Part shown: positions 42,451-52,012 of the stretch, one piece after another | Numbering within the stretch: the stretch's first letter is position 1 | Layout of the letters: the number at the start of each line of letters is the position of its first letter | Origin: Prolixibacter sp. SD074 | GTDB lineage: Bacteria; Bacteroidota; Bacteroidia; Bacteroidales; Prolixibacteraceae | DNA: 64,000 nt | NCBI RefSeq assembly: GCF_009617895.1 | Contig: NZ_BLAW01000001.1 | Span: 1,045,001-1,109,000 of the forward strand | Direction of reading: 5' to 3' | Translations under genes and position numbers: made by a program | The notes under the pieces: generated by a model | Told to the model about the DNA's origin: nothing | What the model saw: the letters and a program-made list of their open reading frames with translations, nothing else | Database searches by the model: none

Positions 42451-43430
42451 TAGGTATAGGCGTTTAGACATCCCAGGTTAATCAACTGATTGTAAGCGAA
42501 TAGGCTTAGAATAAACCATCCTTCTTATGAGTACATCGAAGATTGTCTCCATATTTGATCGTCTATTGTGCCTAAAATGAAACTCATCAAGGTATCCTTG
42601 AAGTCGTTCTTCACTGCAATGTTGGTGAATTCCTCTTAGCCATCCCTTTATATTCATAATGTGAAAATGGAGATCTGGAAAATTTTTGCCCTTCTCTGAT
42701 TTCATTTGTTCCATATTTGGGTAATCTTTTTTTAGAGGAATATATCCTTTCCATACATCAGTGACGATTTTTGCATCCTTGCTAATGTATGTTTCAAAAA
42801 ATGGTTTAAACGAAGTATTCGAAGCATCGCTGATAACTTGGGCGTAAGCACGTCCAACCCCGCCTTTGACTATTTCTAAGGCAACAATGACAAGCTTTTT
42901 ATCCCCTTTACTCCGGCCTGGTTTTCCTTCTTCTGGTCCGCCGATATAGAATTCATCTACATGAACTATCCCGTTGATAGGATGCAATTTACTGCTTTGC
43001 ATAGCTTGTTGGATTTTCCATTTGAATTCCCAACAAGTCTTCTGACGAAGTTCAAACTCTCGAGATAATTCCAACGAAGACATTCCTTTCTTCTTTGTAC
43101 TTATTTTGAATGCTATGTGAAAAGCCAGTAGTAATGGGAATTTACATTTATCAAACTGAGTCCCGGCTGTTGGACTTTCATCATATTTACATTTCATACA
43201 TCGTCTTGAAAATGGCTTAACGCCTTTGCAGTATTTTGTATGGCCACATTTTTTACAATGGAATTCTGTTTCGTTCCACTTGATCCCTGCCAAGTACCGA
43301 TAACAATCTTCATCTGTCGAAAATGTTTTATTGAATTTAATTGAGTTCACTCCTTTAAATTGATTTCTTTCATTCATGCTACAAAAGTAGCCATTATTAA
43401 TTTATTGGGCGGTCTAAACGCCTATACCTA
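42451..43430 (-). mobile_element. IS1595-family insertion sequence, 980 bp
   Basis: Perfect 18-bp terminal inverted repeats starting TAGGTATAGGCGTTTAGA at 42451 and 43430, flanked by the 8-bp target repeat TGCAATTT at 42443-42450 and 43431-43438, the length expected of the IS1595 family. One transposase gene lies inside. The perfect ends point to a recent insertion, and the TAG at 43428-43430 is the stop created for the sensor half. Confidence 0.92.
42478..43377 (-). CDS. IS1595-family transposase
   Basis: A 299-residue transposase with an N-terminal zinc ribbon (CKKCGHTKYCKG and CMKCKYDESP, about 42-68) and the ISXO2-like catalytic domain, in which Asp in VHVDEFYIGG (about 141), Asp in IVTDVWKGY (about 206) and Glu in YLDEFHFRHNRR (about 266) make the catalytic set of this family. 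It fills the element apart from its ends. It is likely active, as the frame and terminal repeats are intact. Confidence 0.9.
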   Translation of the reverse strand: MNERNQFKGVNSIKFNKTFSTDEDCYRYLAGIKWNETEFHCKKCGHTKYCKGVKPFSRRCMKCKYDESPTAGTQFDKCKFPLLLAFHIAFKISTKKKGMSSLELSREFELRQKTCWEFKWKIQQAMQSSKLHPINGIVHVDEFYIGGPEEGKPGRSKGDKKLVIVALEIVKGGVGRAYAQVISDASNTSFKPFFETYISKDAKIVTDVWKGYIPLKKDYPNMEQMKSEKGKNFPDLHFHIMNIKGWLRGIHQHCSEERLQGYLDEFHFRHNRRSNMETIFDVLIRRMVYSKPIRLQSVD

Positions 43431-46400
43431 TGCAATTTTTTCATCCGATGTGAATTTTACTTCCCTGAGTGCTCCACGAACTTCATGCGTTTCCAGTTCA
43501 GTGGCTTCGGTAACCGGCAAGAACACATTAAAAGAACTACCAATATTCGGTGCACTATCGACGGTAATCTTTCCACCGTGCAATTGCACGTACTCTTTTA
43601 CCAACGATAAACCAATACCTGTTCCCTTTTCTCTTGCTCCATTGCCGTTCTCTTCCTGGTAAAAACGAGTGAAAATCTTGTCGATATTTTCCGGCTGTAT
43701 ACCTACGCCGTTGTCTTTTACTCTGATCACCAGATTATTCTTTTTCTCTATCTGCCCATCATTTTGCTCTACTTCCAGGCTTACCTGAACAATCACCAGT
43801 CCACTGAGAGGAGTAAACTTAAATGCATTGGACAGCAAATTGAAAAGCACCTTTTCCAGTTTATCTTTATCAAACACCATGAAGTATTCACGCAAATCGG
43901 TGATTTGTCGCAACTCGATGTTCTTGTTATAACTCAAATCATTGAAGGATGAAACGGTGGCTGTAATAAATTCGATAATATTTCCCCACGAAGGATTGTA
44001 CGATAATCCTTTGTCATCCATTTTTCGGAAATCCAGCAGCTGGTTTATCATATTAATCAACTTCTTCGAGTTCTGATAAATATGATTCAGGTATATCTCT
44101 TCCGGTTCACCTTTGAACCGTGGCAACAGCTTTTCAACAGGCGATATTATCAAGGTTAATGGTGTACGGAACTCATGCGAGATATTGGTAAAGAATTTCA
44201 GTTTCATGCTGTCCAATTCATGAATACGCTTGGCCTCTGAACGTTCCATCTCCAGTTCTACATTCATCCGTTCCCTAAAAAGGATAACATACCTCAATCC
44301 CAGCAAGGAAATGGTTAGCACCAGAGCATAAATCGCCATTGCATACCAGCTTTTCCAAAAAGGCGGTAACACTTTTATTTTTAATGAAATTCCCTCTTCA
44401 TTCCAGGTCCCGTCAGCATTTGAGCCCTTTACGTGAAGAATATAGTCTCCATTGTTCAGGTTGGTAAAGGTGGCAAAGTTGGCTGTTCCATCAGTTTCAA
44501 ACCAACTATTGTCGAAACCTTCTAACTGGTAGCGGTATTTGTTCTTTTCAGGGTATAAATAGGTCAATGCAGCAAACTCAACGGAGAAAAGATTTTCGGA
44601 ATATTTCAGTACAATCTGATCGGTATGATTGAGAGGTTTATTCAGCAATACGCGATGATTGAACTCCTGTTCCGGTTTAATATCAGAATTCAATACCCGA
44701 AGATTCGTAAAGATCAAGCCGGGTACTGTCTTATCGATTTGAATCTCTTCAGGCCTAAAAATATTTACTCCGTTAACTCCACCGAACAGTAACTCACCAT
44801 TCCGGGTCTTCAACGAAGCTGTTTCGGAAAATTCCAATCCCTGTAAACCGTCTGTCTCATCGAAATGCCTGAGACTGGTGGTAAAAGTGGTGTCATTTTC
44901 AATGTTGGAGAAATGAATCTTAGTTATTCCCCGGGAACTGCTAACCCATAAATTTCCTTGATTATCTTCCAAAATACGGTAAACAGGATTGGCGACCAAA
45001 CCGGAACTTCTGTTAATAACAACCATGCTAAGACTCTCTGGTGAAAACTTGATCAATCCATTGACACTGCACAACCAATGCCATCCCCTGCTATCTTCGA
45101 AGCTGGAACTAATTGGCCCCAAAAACGGTGTACCATCCGTCGAATACTTCGTAAAGTAAACATCAAAATCATCCTTCTTCGGATCGTAAATCGATAAGCC
45201 ATCAGATGTACAAATCCAAAGTCGGTTCTTGCTATCCTGAGAAATGTGATTGATATAGTTTCCTGAAAGATTGGAATTTTCGTTCGTATACCTTTTAAAG
45301 GACTCTGTTTCAGGATTGAATACATTCAGTCCACCACCCAATGTGCCAACCCATAACCGATTGTTTCGGTCTTCGAAAATACTCCAAATGCGATCATCTG
45401 AAAGGCTCGTGGAATCGTCGGCATTGTACTTATAAGCATTAAATTTCCCAGTCGTTGGATTGTATTTGTCTAATCCGCCAAAGTAGGTACCGATCCAGAT
45501 GTTTTTCTGATGGTCCTCAAAAAGAGAAACAACAATATCATTGGTCAGACCATTGGGGCCGCTATTTTCTACTGTAATGTACCGGAACCTATGCGTCTTC
45601 CTGTCAAGAATATTAATACCGCCGCCATTTGTGCCAATCCAAATATTTCCCTTACGGTCTTCAATACAGCAATCGACATCATTAAAACTAAGCGAATTAT
45701 CAATTTCCGGATCATTCTGTATCAACCGAAATTTTTTAGAGCTCGGTTTATAGAAATCCAGCCCCTGTTTATAGGTACCCAGCCAGACAATATCATCCTT
45801 ATCGATCAACATACTAAATAACCCATTCGTGGAGATAGTTCCGGATTTTCCTTCTTTATACGCCAGATTCTGGACGGTATTTTGCTGTTTATCGAACAGA
45901 AAAATGCCGGCTCCATCAGTCGCCAGCCAAATGATTCCATCCTTATCTTCCTGAATACCGCTAATTACCTTGTTACCCACCTCACGATACAAGACCTGAT
46001 TAAGTGTTTCCTGCCACTTCTTCTTTCGGAGATCGTAAACATACAAACCTGCCTGACTACCAATCCATAATAAACTATCATTATCGATGAACAGTTTTTG
46101 CAGGCCATTCACATATTTTCCCTCGTAAATCGGCGGTAGCGGTATCGATTCTATGGCACCGTTTCCTGGACGGTAGCAGATAAGATTGCGCGTGAACGTT
46201 CCCATCCAAATATTTCCCTGGATATCTTCGGCAAAAGACATTACATTATTCACATGTGCTGAAAAACGAGTCGAATCAATCAGGTGATGACGAAAAGTTC
46301 CGTTCCGGTAGGTAAAAAAACCTTCGTGTGTTCCCAGGTACACAGTACTGTCATGCGCTACATAAATAGCGCCGATATTATTGATATCGTTGCAATTAAA

Positions 46401-46775
46401 GGCATTGTAATTAAACAGCGAAATCTGATGAAAATTCTCTTCATCCACGCTTTTAATGTTCACGCCATTTCTGGTTCCAACCCACAAATTGGAATTATCA
46501 TCCTCAGCTATACAGGATATATAATTGTCGGAAATACTGGTGGAATCACCTGTCCGGTACTCAAATGTTGCAATGTCATACCCGTCGAAACGATTCAATC
46601 CCCGGTTGGTACCTACCCATATAAATCCGTCCGAGTCGCGACACAAAGATGTTACCCAATTGGAAGACATTCCTCGTCTTGTACTGATATTGGAAAAATT
46701 GATAGCGGTCTGCTGCGCCATTAACTGGACAACTGAAACCAGTAAAGCAATTACAATCCATGTAATTCTGGTCAT
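43428..46775 (-). CDS. Sensor half of the split hybrid two-component regulator
   Basis: A 1115-residue product with signal peptide (1-20), two seven-bladed propeller sensor domains (about 25-740, repeated FEDR-NRLWVGTLGGGLN-like blades), a Y_Y_Y domain (about 745-815), one membrane span (about 818-840), HisKA with phospho-acceptor His867 in NISHEFRTPL, and HATPase with NLLSNAFKF, DNGVGI and GTGIGLSL. HTCS sensors bind a polysaccharide breakdown product in the periplasm and switch the adjacent SusCD locus on. The frame stops just inside an IS1595 element; the receiver and DNA-binding domains lie beyond (41648-42450). Confidence 0.9.
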   Translation of the reverse strand: MTRITWIVIALLVSVVQLMAQQTAINFSNISTRRGMSSNWVTSLCRDSDGFIWVGTNRGLNRFDGYDIATFEYRTGDSTSISDNYISCIAEDDNSNLWVGTRNGVNIKSVDEENFHQISLFNYNAFNCNDINNIGAIYVAHDSTVYLGTHEGFFTYRNGTFRHHLIDSTRFSAHVNNVMSFAEDIQGNIWMGTFTRNLICYRPGNGAIESIPLPPIYEGKYVNGLQKLFIDNDSLLWIGSQAGLYVYDLRKKKWQETLNQVLYREVGNKVISGIQEDKDGIIWLATDGAGIFLFDKQQNTVQNLAYKEGKSGTISTNGLFSMLIDKDDIVWLGTYKQGLDFYKPSSKKFRLIQNDPEIDNSLSFNDVDCCIEDRKGNIWIGTNGGGINILDRKTHRFRYITVENSGPNGLTNDIVVSLFEDHQKNIWIGTYFGGLDKYNPTTGKFNAYKYNADDSTSLSDDRIWSIFEDRNNRLWVGTLGGGLNVFNPETESFKRYTNENSNLSGNYINHISQDSKNRLWICTSDGLSIYDPKKDDFDVYFTKYSTDGTPFLGPISSSFEDSRGWHWLCSVNGLIKFSPESLSMVVINRSSGLVANPVYRILEDNQGNLWVSSSRGITKIHFSNIENDTTFTTSLRHFDETDGLQGLEFSETASLKTRNGELLFGGVNGVNIFRPEEIQIDKTVPGLIFTNLRVLNSDIKPEQEFNHRVLLNKPLNHTDQIVLKYSENLFSVEFAALTYLYPEKNKYRYQLEGFDNSWFETDGTANFATFTNLNNGDYILHVKGSNADGTWNEEGISLKIKVLPPFWKSWYAMAIYALVLTISLLGLRYVILFRERMNVELEMERSEAKRIHELDSMKLKFFTNISHEFRTPLTLIISPVEKLLPRFKGEPEEIYLNHIYQNSKKLINMINQLLDFRKMDDKGLSYNPSWGNIIEFITATVSSFNDLSYNKNIELRQITDLREYFMVFDKDKLEKVLFNLLSNAFKFTPLSGLVIVQVSLEVEQNDGQIEKKNNLVIRVKDNGVGIQPENIDKIFTRFYQEENGNGAREKGTGIGLSLVKEYVQLHGGKITVDSAPNIGSSFNVFLPVTEATELETHEVRGALREVKFTSDEKIA

Positions 46776-46991
46776 GGTTAGGTTAGCATTTAGGCAGGTA
46801 ATTTAATACCCGTTAGGTTAACAGCATGAAGTTAACCACTCAAAGTGATTTTTCAACCTCATTTTACATTTGAAGTACTAAATATATACAAATCCACACC
46901 ATGCCGGATTAATCACCCCCAAATCCTTTACAAGTGACACACAGCCGATCAGCAAAATACTACCAACTTTATCGTACCAATAAAACCTAAC

Positions 46992-47090
46992 ATGAAAAAG
47001 TACAGCCGCCAGTTTTATCTGCTGATAGAAATACTCATCTATTTCATCATCATTGCATTCATTATTTCAATTACCTGGCTATTAAATTAA
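46992..47090 (+). CDS. 32-residue predicted membrane peptide before susC
   Basis: MKKYSRQFYLLIEILIYFII then five hydrophobic residues and ITWLLN form a 32-residue frame with one membrane span (about 9-29), ending 21 bp before the SusC start. It has its own ATG and no overlap. It could be a small partner of the uptake system or a leader; coding status needs evidence. Confidence 0.5.
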   Translation: MKKYSRQFYLLIEILIYFIIIAFIISITWLLN

Positions 47091-47111
47091 CTAATTATCA
47101 ATCCTTTATCT

Positions 47112-50100
47112 ATGAAGAAACATGCAATCTTTGTTTTGATGTTGTTCTTAATGAGTCACGCATTGCTTGCTCAGAAAAGAATTACCGGGACAGTGGAAGA
47201 TGCTGGAACATCCGAAGCTTTACCGGGAGTCAATGTAGTGCTGAGAGGGACTACACAAGGAACAATCACCAACGTCGACGGGCAATATTCAATTGAAGTA
47301 CCGTCAGACGAAACCGTTTTGGTATTCTCCTTTATCGGTTACCAGAGGCAAGAAGCTCGCGTAGGTTCTAAAACAGAGATTAACATCTCTCTAAAATCGG
47401 CCACAACAGGACTCGATGAAGTAGTTGTGGTTGGATACGGAACCATGAAAAAGTCGGACCTGACAGGTTCTGTTGTATCGGTATCCGAAGAAAAGCTGAA
47501 ATCAACCATTTCTACGAACATCGACCAGGCCATGCAGGGACGTGTTGCCGGAGTACAGGTGACACAAAACTCCGGACAGCCAGGTGGCGCCACTTCGATC
47601 CGAATCCGTGGTGCCAGTTCGGTAACCGGAAGTAATGAACCTTTATATGTCGTCGATGGCGTTCCCTTTGTCGGCAACGGACAAACGATCGCCGGTTTCG
47701 ACTGGGCTGGAGGTGCCAACGGTCAGAACAAGGTAAACCCATTATCGACCATTAACCCGTCAGATATTGTGAGCATTGAAGTATTGAAAGATGCTTCGGC
47801 AGCTGCCATTTACGGTGCTCAGGCTGCCAATGGTGTAATCCTTGTCACCACTCGTCGTGGGAAAAAAGGAGAAGCCAAAGTAACGTATGATGGTTACATG
47901 GCACTGCAGCAGCTTCCCAACAAACTTGACATGATGGACCTTCGGGAATATGCGGAATACGAGAACCAGATTGCAGATGAACTGGGAAACTCTAAAAATC
48001 AGAACTATCTCGACCCTTCCATTCTCGGAAGAGGAACTGACTGGCAAAACGAGGTATTCCGCCCAGCCTGGATGCAGAATCACCAGCTATCGGTCACCGG
48101 GGGTAGCGATAAAACCGTTTATGCCTTCTCCGGTGGATATTTCGATCAGGACGGCATCATCATCGGTTCCAATTTTAGTCGTTTCAGTACCCGAATGAAC
48201 ATGGACAGTCAGGTAAAAAAATGGCTAAAAATCGGTGGCTCACTCGCTTACGCTGAAACGGACGAGAAAATTACCTTGAATGACGGTGGCGATGGTGTTA
48301 TCATGCAGGCATTGCTCATGCAGCCCGATGTCCCTGTTTATGATATGGACGGAAATTTTGCCGGCCCAAATACGGTTGCCGGTTCCTCACAATATAACCC
48401 GGTAGCACTGGCACTGCAGCGAAACAACACGCTGAAACGTCAGAGAACAACCGGAAATGCTTATCTCAGTGCTGATATCATCAAAGGCTTGAATCTACGG
48501 AGCGAATACAGTTATGATGTCAACGCCTCAGTGAACAAAGCCTTCCATCCCACTTACGAATGGGGTATTCTAAAAAATGACATCAACAAAATGATGCAAC
48601 GCGAAGAGCACAGCAAATTCTGGGTTTGGAAAAATTACCTGACCTACAATCTCGACTTTGCGGATGTTCATCATCTTACCTCTATGTTCGGTCAGGAAAT
48701 GCAGGAATCATCGTGGTCCGGCAATTCCCTGATTAAACAGAGTTTTACAACCAACGATATCTATGTCATGACATCAGACGGAACCTTCGTATCCAATGAT
48801 GGTTGGAAAGATTCGGCCACACAAATGTCCTATTACGGTCGTTTCAACTATAATTACGACGAACGTTACCTGGCCACTTTTACGTTCCGTGCTGACGGTT
48901 CGTCTAAGTTTGGTTCCGACAACAAGTGGGGCTATTTCCCTTCTGGATCACTGGCCTGGAGAATTAACAACGAGAATTTTATGAAAGGCCTGGAGGCTAT
49001 TTCCAATATGAAACTCAGAGTTAGCTACGGTTCCGTGGGTAATATGCCTGGTTCAACTTACCTGTACGGTTCTTCCATGCAAACAATAACCACCGTTTTC
49101 GGTACTGGTTATCGCCTGGCTAAATTCCCAAACCCGGCCTTAAAATGGGAAACCACAGAGCAATATAACGTGGGATTGGATCTGGGATTATTCGATAATA
49201 AAATCACTTTATCGGTTGATGCATACCAGAAAAATACAAGAGACCTGCTGTTACAGATTTCTGTTCCCAGTTACATTGGAGGAAGCAGCTGGAACGATAT
49301 TGCCGCACCATATGCCAACGTAGGCAAAATGGAGAACAAAGGTATCGACGTTTCGCTGACTTCTCATAATATCACTAAACCCAGTTTTAGCTGGACGACC
49401 GACATCACCTTCTCACACAACAAGAACATGGTGGTAAAACTGAACGATCCCAATGCGGTTTTTTACGGAGCACTCAACTGGTACAGCGAGTTTCAGACAG
49501 TCACGGTTACCAAAGAGGAATTACCCATGGGGCAATTCTACGGATATGAGATGGAAGGTATTTTCAAAAATGCCGATGATATTGCCAATCATGCCGTACA
49601 AATTGAAGATCCGACCCACCCCGGGACCAACTATATCAACCAAAAACAAGGAGTTTGGATTGGTGATGTGAAATTTAAAGATATTTCCGGACCGGATGGA
49701 AAACCGGATGGTGTAATTGACACCTACGACCAAACAATTATTGGCGACCCCAACCCGGATTTCACTTTCGGTCTAAACAACACTTTTCGTTACAAAAATT
49801 TTGACTTATCAGTTTACCTCTCCGGGGCATATGGTAGCGATATCCTGAATTATACCCGTGTACAAACTGAAGGACAAACCAGTATCTGGAGTAACCAGAG
49901 CAACGCAGTTGTGGACCGGGCCCGGGCAAAATTGATCGATCCCAATGGCAGCACAACCGATCCAAGCAACTACCAGTTGTCCAATCCGGGAACAAATATC
50001 GCACGTGTAACAACCAACGACAATAACCGGAACAACCGGATGTCGACACGTTTCATCGAGGATGGCTCTTATGTCCGGGTGAAGACTATTTCGCTGAGTT

Positions 50101-50309
50101 ACAAGATTTCCCAGCAACTAACCCGCAAAGTCAGCATCGAGCGCTTCAAGGTTTACGCCAACGTACAGAACGTGTATACCTTCACCAACTATTCAGGTTA
50201 TGATCCGGAGATTGGATCATTCAACCAGAATGCCATGATGCAGAATATAGACATGGGACGTTATCCTAGTCCGAGAACCTACACATTTGGTGTTAGTATC
50301 GATTTTTAA
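47112..50309 (+). CDS. susC: SusC/RagA-family TonB-linked outer-membrane receptor
   Basis: A 1065-residue outer-membrane transporter for an oligosaccharide. Signal peptide (1-20), carboxypeptidase D regulatory-like domain (about 22-95), TonB box region with DEVVVVGYGTMKKSDLTGSV (about 102-122), plug domain with PLYVVDGVPF and ASAAAIYGAQAANGVILVTT, then a beta-barrel that ends FGVSIDF. This is the full SusC architecture. It works with the SusD-like protein coded directly downstream, whose start overlaps the SusC stop (TAATG). Length and ends are normal. Confidence 0.95.
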   Translation: MKKHAIFVLMLFLMSHALLAQKRITGTVEDAGTSEALPGVNVVLRGTTQGTITNVDGQYSIEVPSDETVLVFSFIGYQRQEARVGSKTEINISLKSATTGLDEVVVVGYGTMKKSDLTGSVVSVSEEKLKSTISTNIDQAMQGRVAGVQVTQNSGQPGGATSIRIRGASSVTGSNEPLYVVDGVPFVGNGQTIAGFDWAGGANGQNKVNPLSTINPSDIVSIEVLKDASAAAIYGAQAANGVILVTTRRGKKGEAKVTYDGYMALQQLPNKLDMMDLREYAEYENQIADELGNSKNQNYLDPSILGRGTDWQNEVFRPAWMQNHQLSVTGGSDKTVYAFSGGYFDQDGIIIGSNFSRFSTRMNMDSQVKKWLKIGGSLAYAETDEKITLNDGGDGVIMQALLMQPDVPVYDMDGNFAGPNTVAGSSQYNPVALALQRNNTLKRQRTTGNAYLSADIIKGLNLRSEYSYDVNASVNKAFHPTYEWGILKNDINKMMQREEHSKFWVWKNYLTYNLDFADVHHLTSMFGQEMQESSWSGNSLIKQSFTTNDIYVMTSDGTFVSNDGWKDSATQMSYYGRFNYNYDERYLATFTFRADGSSKFGSDNKWGYFPSGSLAWRINNENFMKGLEAISNMKLRVSYGSVGNMPGSTYLYGSSMQTITTVFGTGYRLAKFPNPALKWETTEQYNVGLDLGLFDNKITLSVDAYQKNTRDLLLQISVPSYIGGSSWNDIAAPYANVGKMENKGIDVSLTSHNITKPSFSWTTDITFSHNKNMVVKLNDPNAVFYGALNWYSEFQTVTVTKEELPMGQFYGYEMEGIFKNADDIANHAVQIEDPTHPGTNYINQKQGVWIGDVKFKDISGPDGKPDGVIDTYDQTIIGDPNPDFTFGLNNTFRYKNFDLSVYLSGAYGSDILNYTRVQTEGQTSIWSNQSNAVVDRARAKLIDPNGSTTDPSNYQLSNPGTNIARVTTNDNNRNNRMSTRFIEDGSYVRVKTISLSYKISQQLTRKVSIERFKVYANVQNVYTFTNYSGYDPEIGSFNQNAMMQNIDMGRYPSPRTYTFGVSIDF

Positions 50310-51994
50310 TGATGAAAAATCTCTTGAAAATGAAAAAGTTTATCAAATATATTTTGCTGGGTGTTTTTATCATGATCGCATCCTGCTCCAAAGACTTTCT
50401 CACCGTCGATCCGGTTGACAGCATTGTTGCGGATAACTATTACAAAAACAAAGATGAAATCCGTTCGTCGACAGCGATATTGTACGGAGGAACTGCCTGG
50501 TTCGACTACCTTGCCGGATTGATGTTCTATGCAGGCGATATGGCTTCCGGTGATATGTATTATACCTACGATCAGGAAGGACAATTCTTTTACTTTTCCT
50601 TCAATAGTGGTAATGCCCACCTCACCAGTGGCTGGAAAAGCCTTTTCCGTGTGAACTCCTATTGTAACTCGGTAATCAACGATATGCCCGATGCTGCGAG
50701 AAAGAACGGTGTAAGCGAAGACGTCATCAATGCTGCCCTGGGCGAAGCCCGCTTTGTCAGAGCCTGGGTTTATTTCCTTCTAACGGAATACTGGGGCGAA
50801 GTACCCATTGTCGAAAACGGTTCCGACCTGATTGCTTCCGGCGATATGATGTTGCCCAAAAACACCCGGAAAAGCCTCTATGAATTCATTCGTCGCGATT
50901 TGGCTTTCGCCGAAGAAAATCTTCCCGGCAAGGATGAAGAAGCAGGACGTGCTACCAAATGGGCAGCGAAAGGCTTAATGGCAAAACTCTACCTTACCAT
51001 GGCTTCAGACTTAACCGATTCGCAATCGGCTGAATACTTTGATTTGGCGAAGAAATATGCACAGGAGGTTATTGATAACTCCGATGGTTTTCAGATGATC
51101 GACAGCTACAAAGAGCTCTTTACCATCGAAGGAAATAACAACAGCGAATCGCTGTTTGCTTTGCAGATGATTGGAGCTGGTGGCTATGGTCTCGGTAACC
51201 CACGAAATACAGCATGGTCAAGAAGTTCAGTAATTGCAGATCAGACCTGGGGAGGCGGCAAAGGCCCAACCCTCAATTTCCAAAGTGCATTTGAACCGAA
51301 TGATGGTCGTCGCAAGTGGATCATCATGCAAAAAGGCGATTACTATCCTGAGCTCGATAAAGCGGATGGCGGTTACACCTACAACATTCGCACCGCCAAT
51401 CCGGATGATCCCAACAGCCCGATTGAAAATGCCAATCAAGTGCTCAGTCATATCAAGAAATATGTGATTGGTAAAGCAGCCGACGTTAACAACCAGGTTG
51501 GTACTGATCAAGACGCTGGCAACAACCTTTACTTGATGCGCTTATCCGAGATGTACCTTATTTACTGCGAGGCAGCTATTGGGTCAGGAAACGAAACGTC
51601 CGATGCAACAGCCCTTGAGTACATCAACACTGTTCGCGAACGGGCCGGACTGGCCGATAGAGTAGCCCCGCTCACATTTGCTGAAGTGATGCACGAGCGC
51701 CGGATTGAATTCGGAATGGAGAGTATTCGCTGGTTTGACATCAAGCGGATGTATTATCGCAATGCACAGGCAGCAACGGAATTCCTGAATGCACAAGACC
51801 GCGAGAACTACTATTACGCGATACCGACCAGCGATGAAAACTTGATGAACAGTTATGCCGGTTACGAAATTGCGACGCCTGAAGTTCCGATGGTAATCTA
51901 TTCCGACCAAATCAAGGCATTCCCAATTCCTTCGGAAGCCGTTGTTTCGGATCCCATGCTTGCTGGAGAGGCCGTAGACTACAATTTTGAATAA
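50309..51994 (+). CDS. susD: SusD/RagB-family nutrient-binding lipoprotein
   Basis: A 561-residue surface lipoprotein that caps the SusC channel and binds glycan. The lipobox is MIASC (Cys after about residue 26); a second in-frame ATG at 50330 gives a better lipoprotein start MKKFIKYILLG. The SusD-typical helical TPR pattern includes ARFVRAWVYFLLTEYWGEVPIV (about 149-170) and the C-terminal RRIEFGMESIRWFDIKRM-like block. It overlaps susC by one base and is transcribed with it. Confidence 0.95.
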   Translation: MMKNLLKMKKFIKYILLGVFIMIASCSKDFLTVDPVDSIVADNYYKNKDEIRSSTAILYGGTAWFDYLAGLMFYAGDMASGDMYYTYDQEGQFFYFSFNSGNAHLTSGWKSLFRVNSYCNSVINDMPDAARKNGVSEDVINAALGEARFVRAWVYFLLTEYWGEVPIVENGSDLIASGDMMLPKNTRKSLYEFIRRDLAFAEENLPGKDEEAGRATKWAAKGLMAKLYLTMASDLTDSQSAEYFDLAKKYAQEVIDNSDGFQMIDSYKELFTIEGNNNSESLFALQMIGAGGYGLGNPRNTAWSRSSVIADQTWGGGKGPTLNFQSAFEPNDGRRKWIIMQKGDYYPELDKADGGYTYNIRTANPDDPNSPIENANQVLSHIKKYVIGKAADVNNQVGTDQDAGNNLYLMRLSEMYLIYCEAAIGSGNETSDATALEYINTVRERAGLADRVAPLTFAEVMHERRIEFGMESIRWFDIKRMYYRNAQAATEFLNAQDRENYYYAIPTSDENLMNSYAGYEIATPEVPMVIYSDQIKAFPIPSEAVVSDPMLAGEAVDYNFE

Positions 51995-52012
51995 CCTAAA
52001 AGCCGAAAACTA

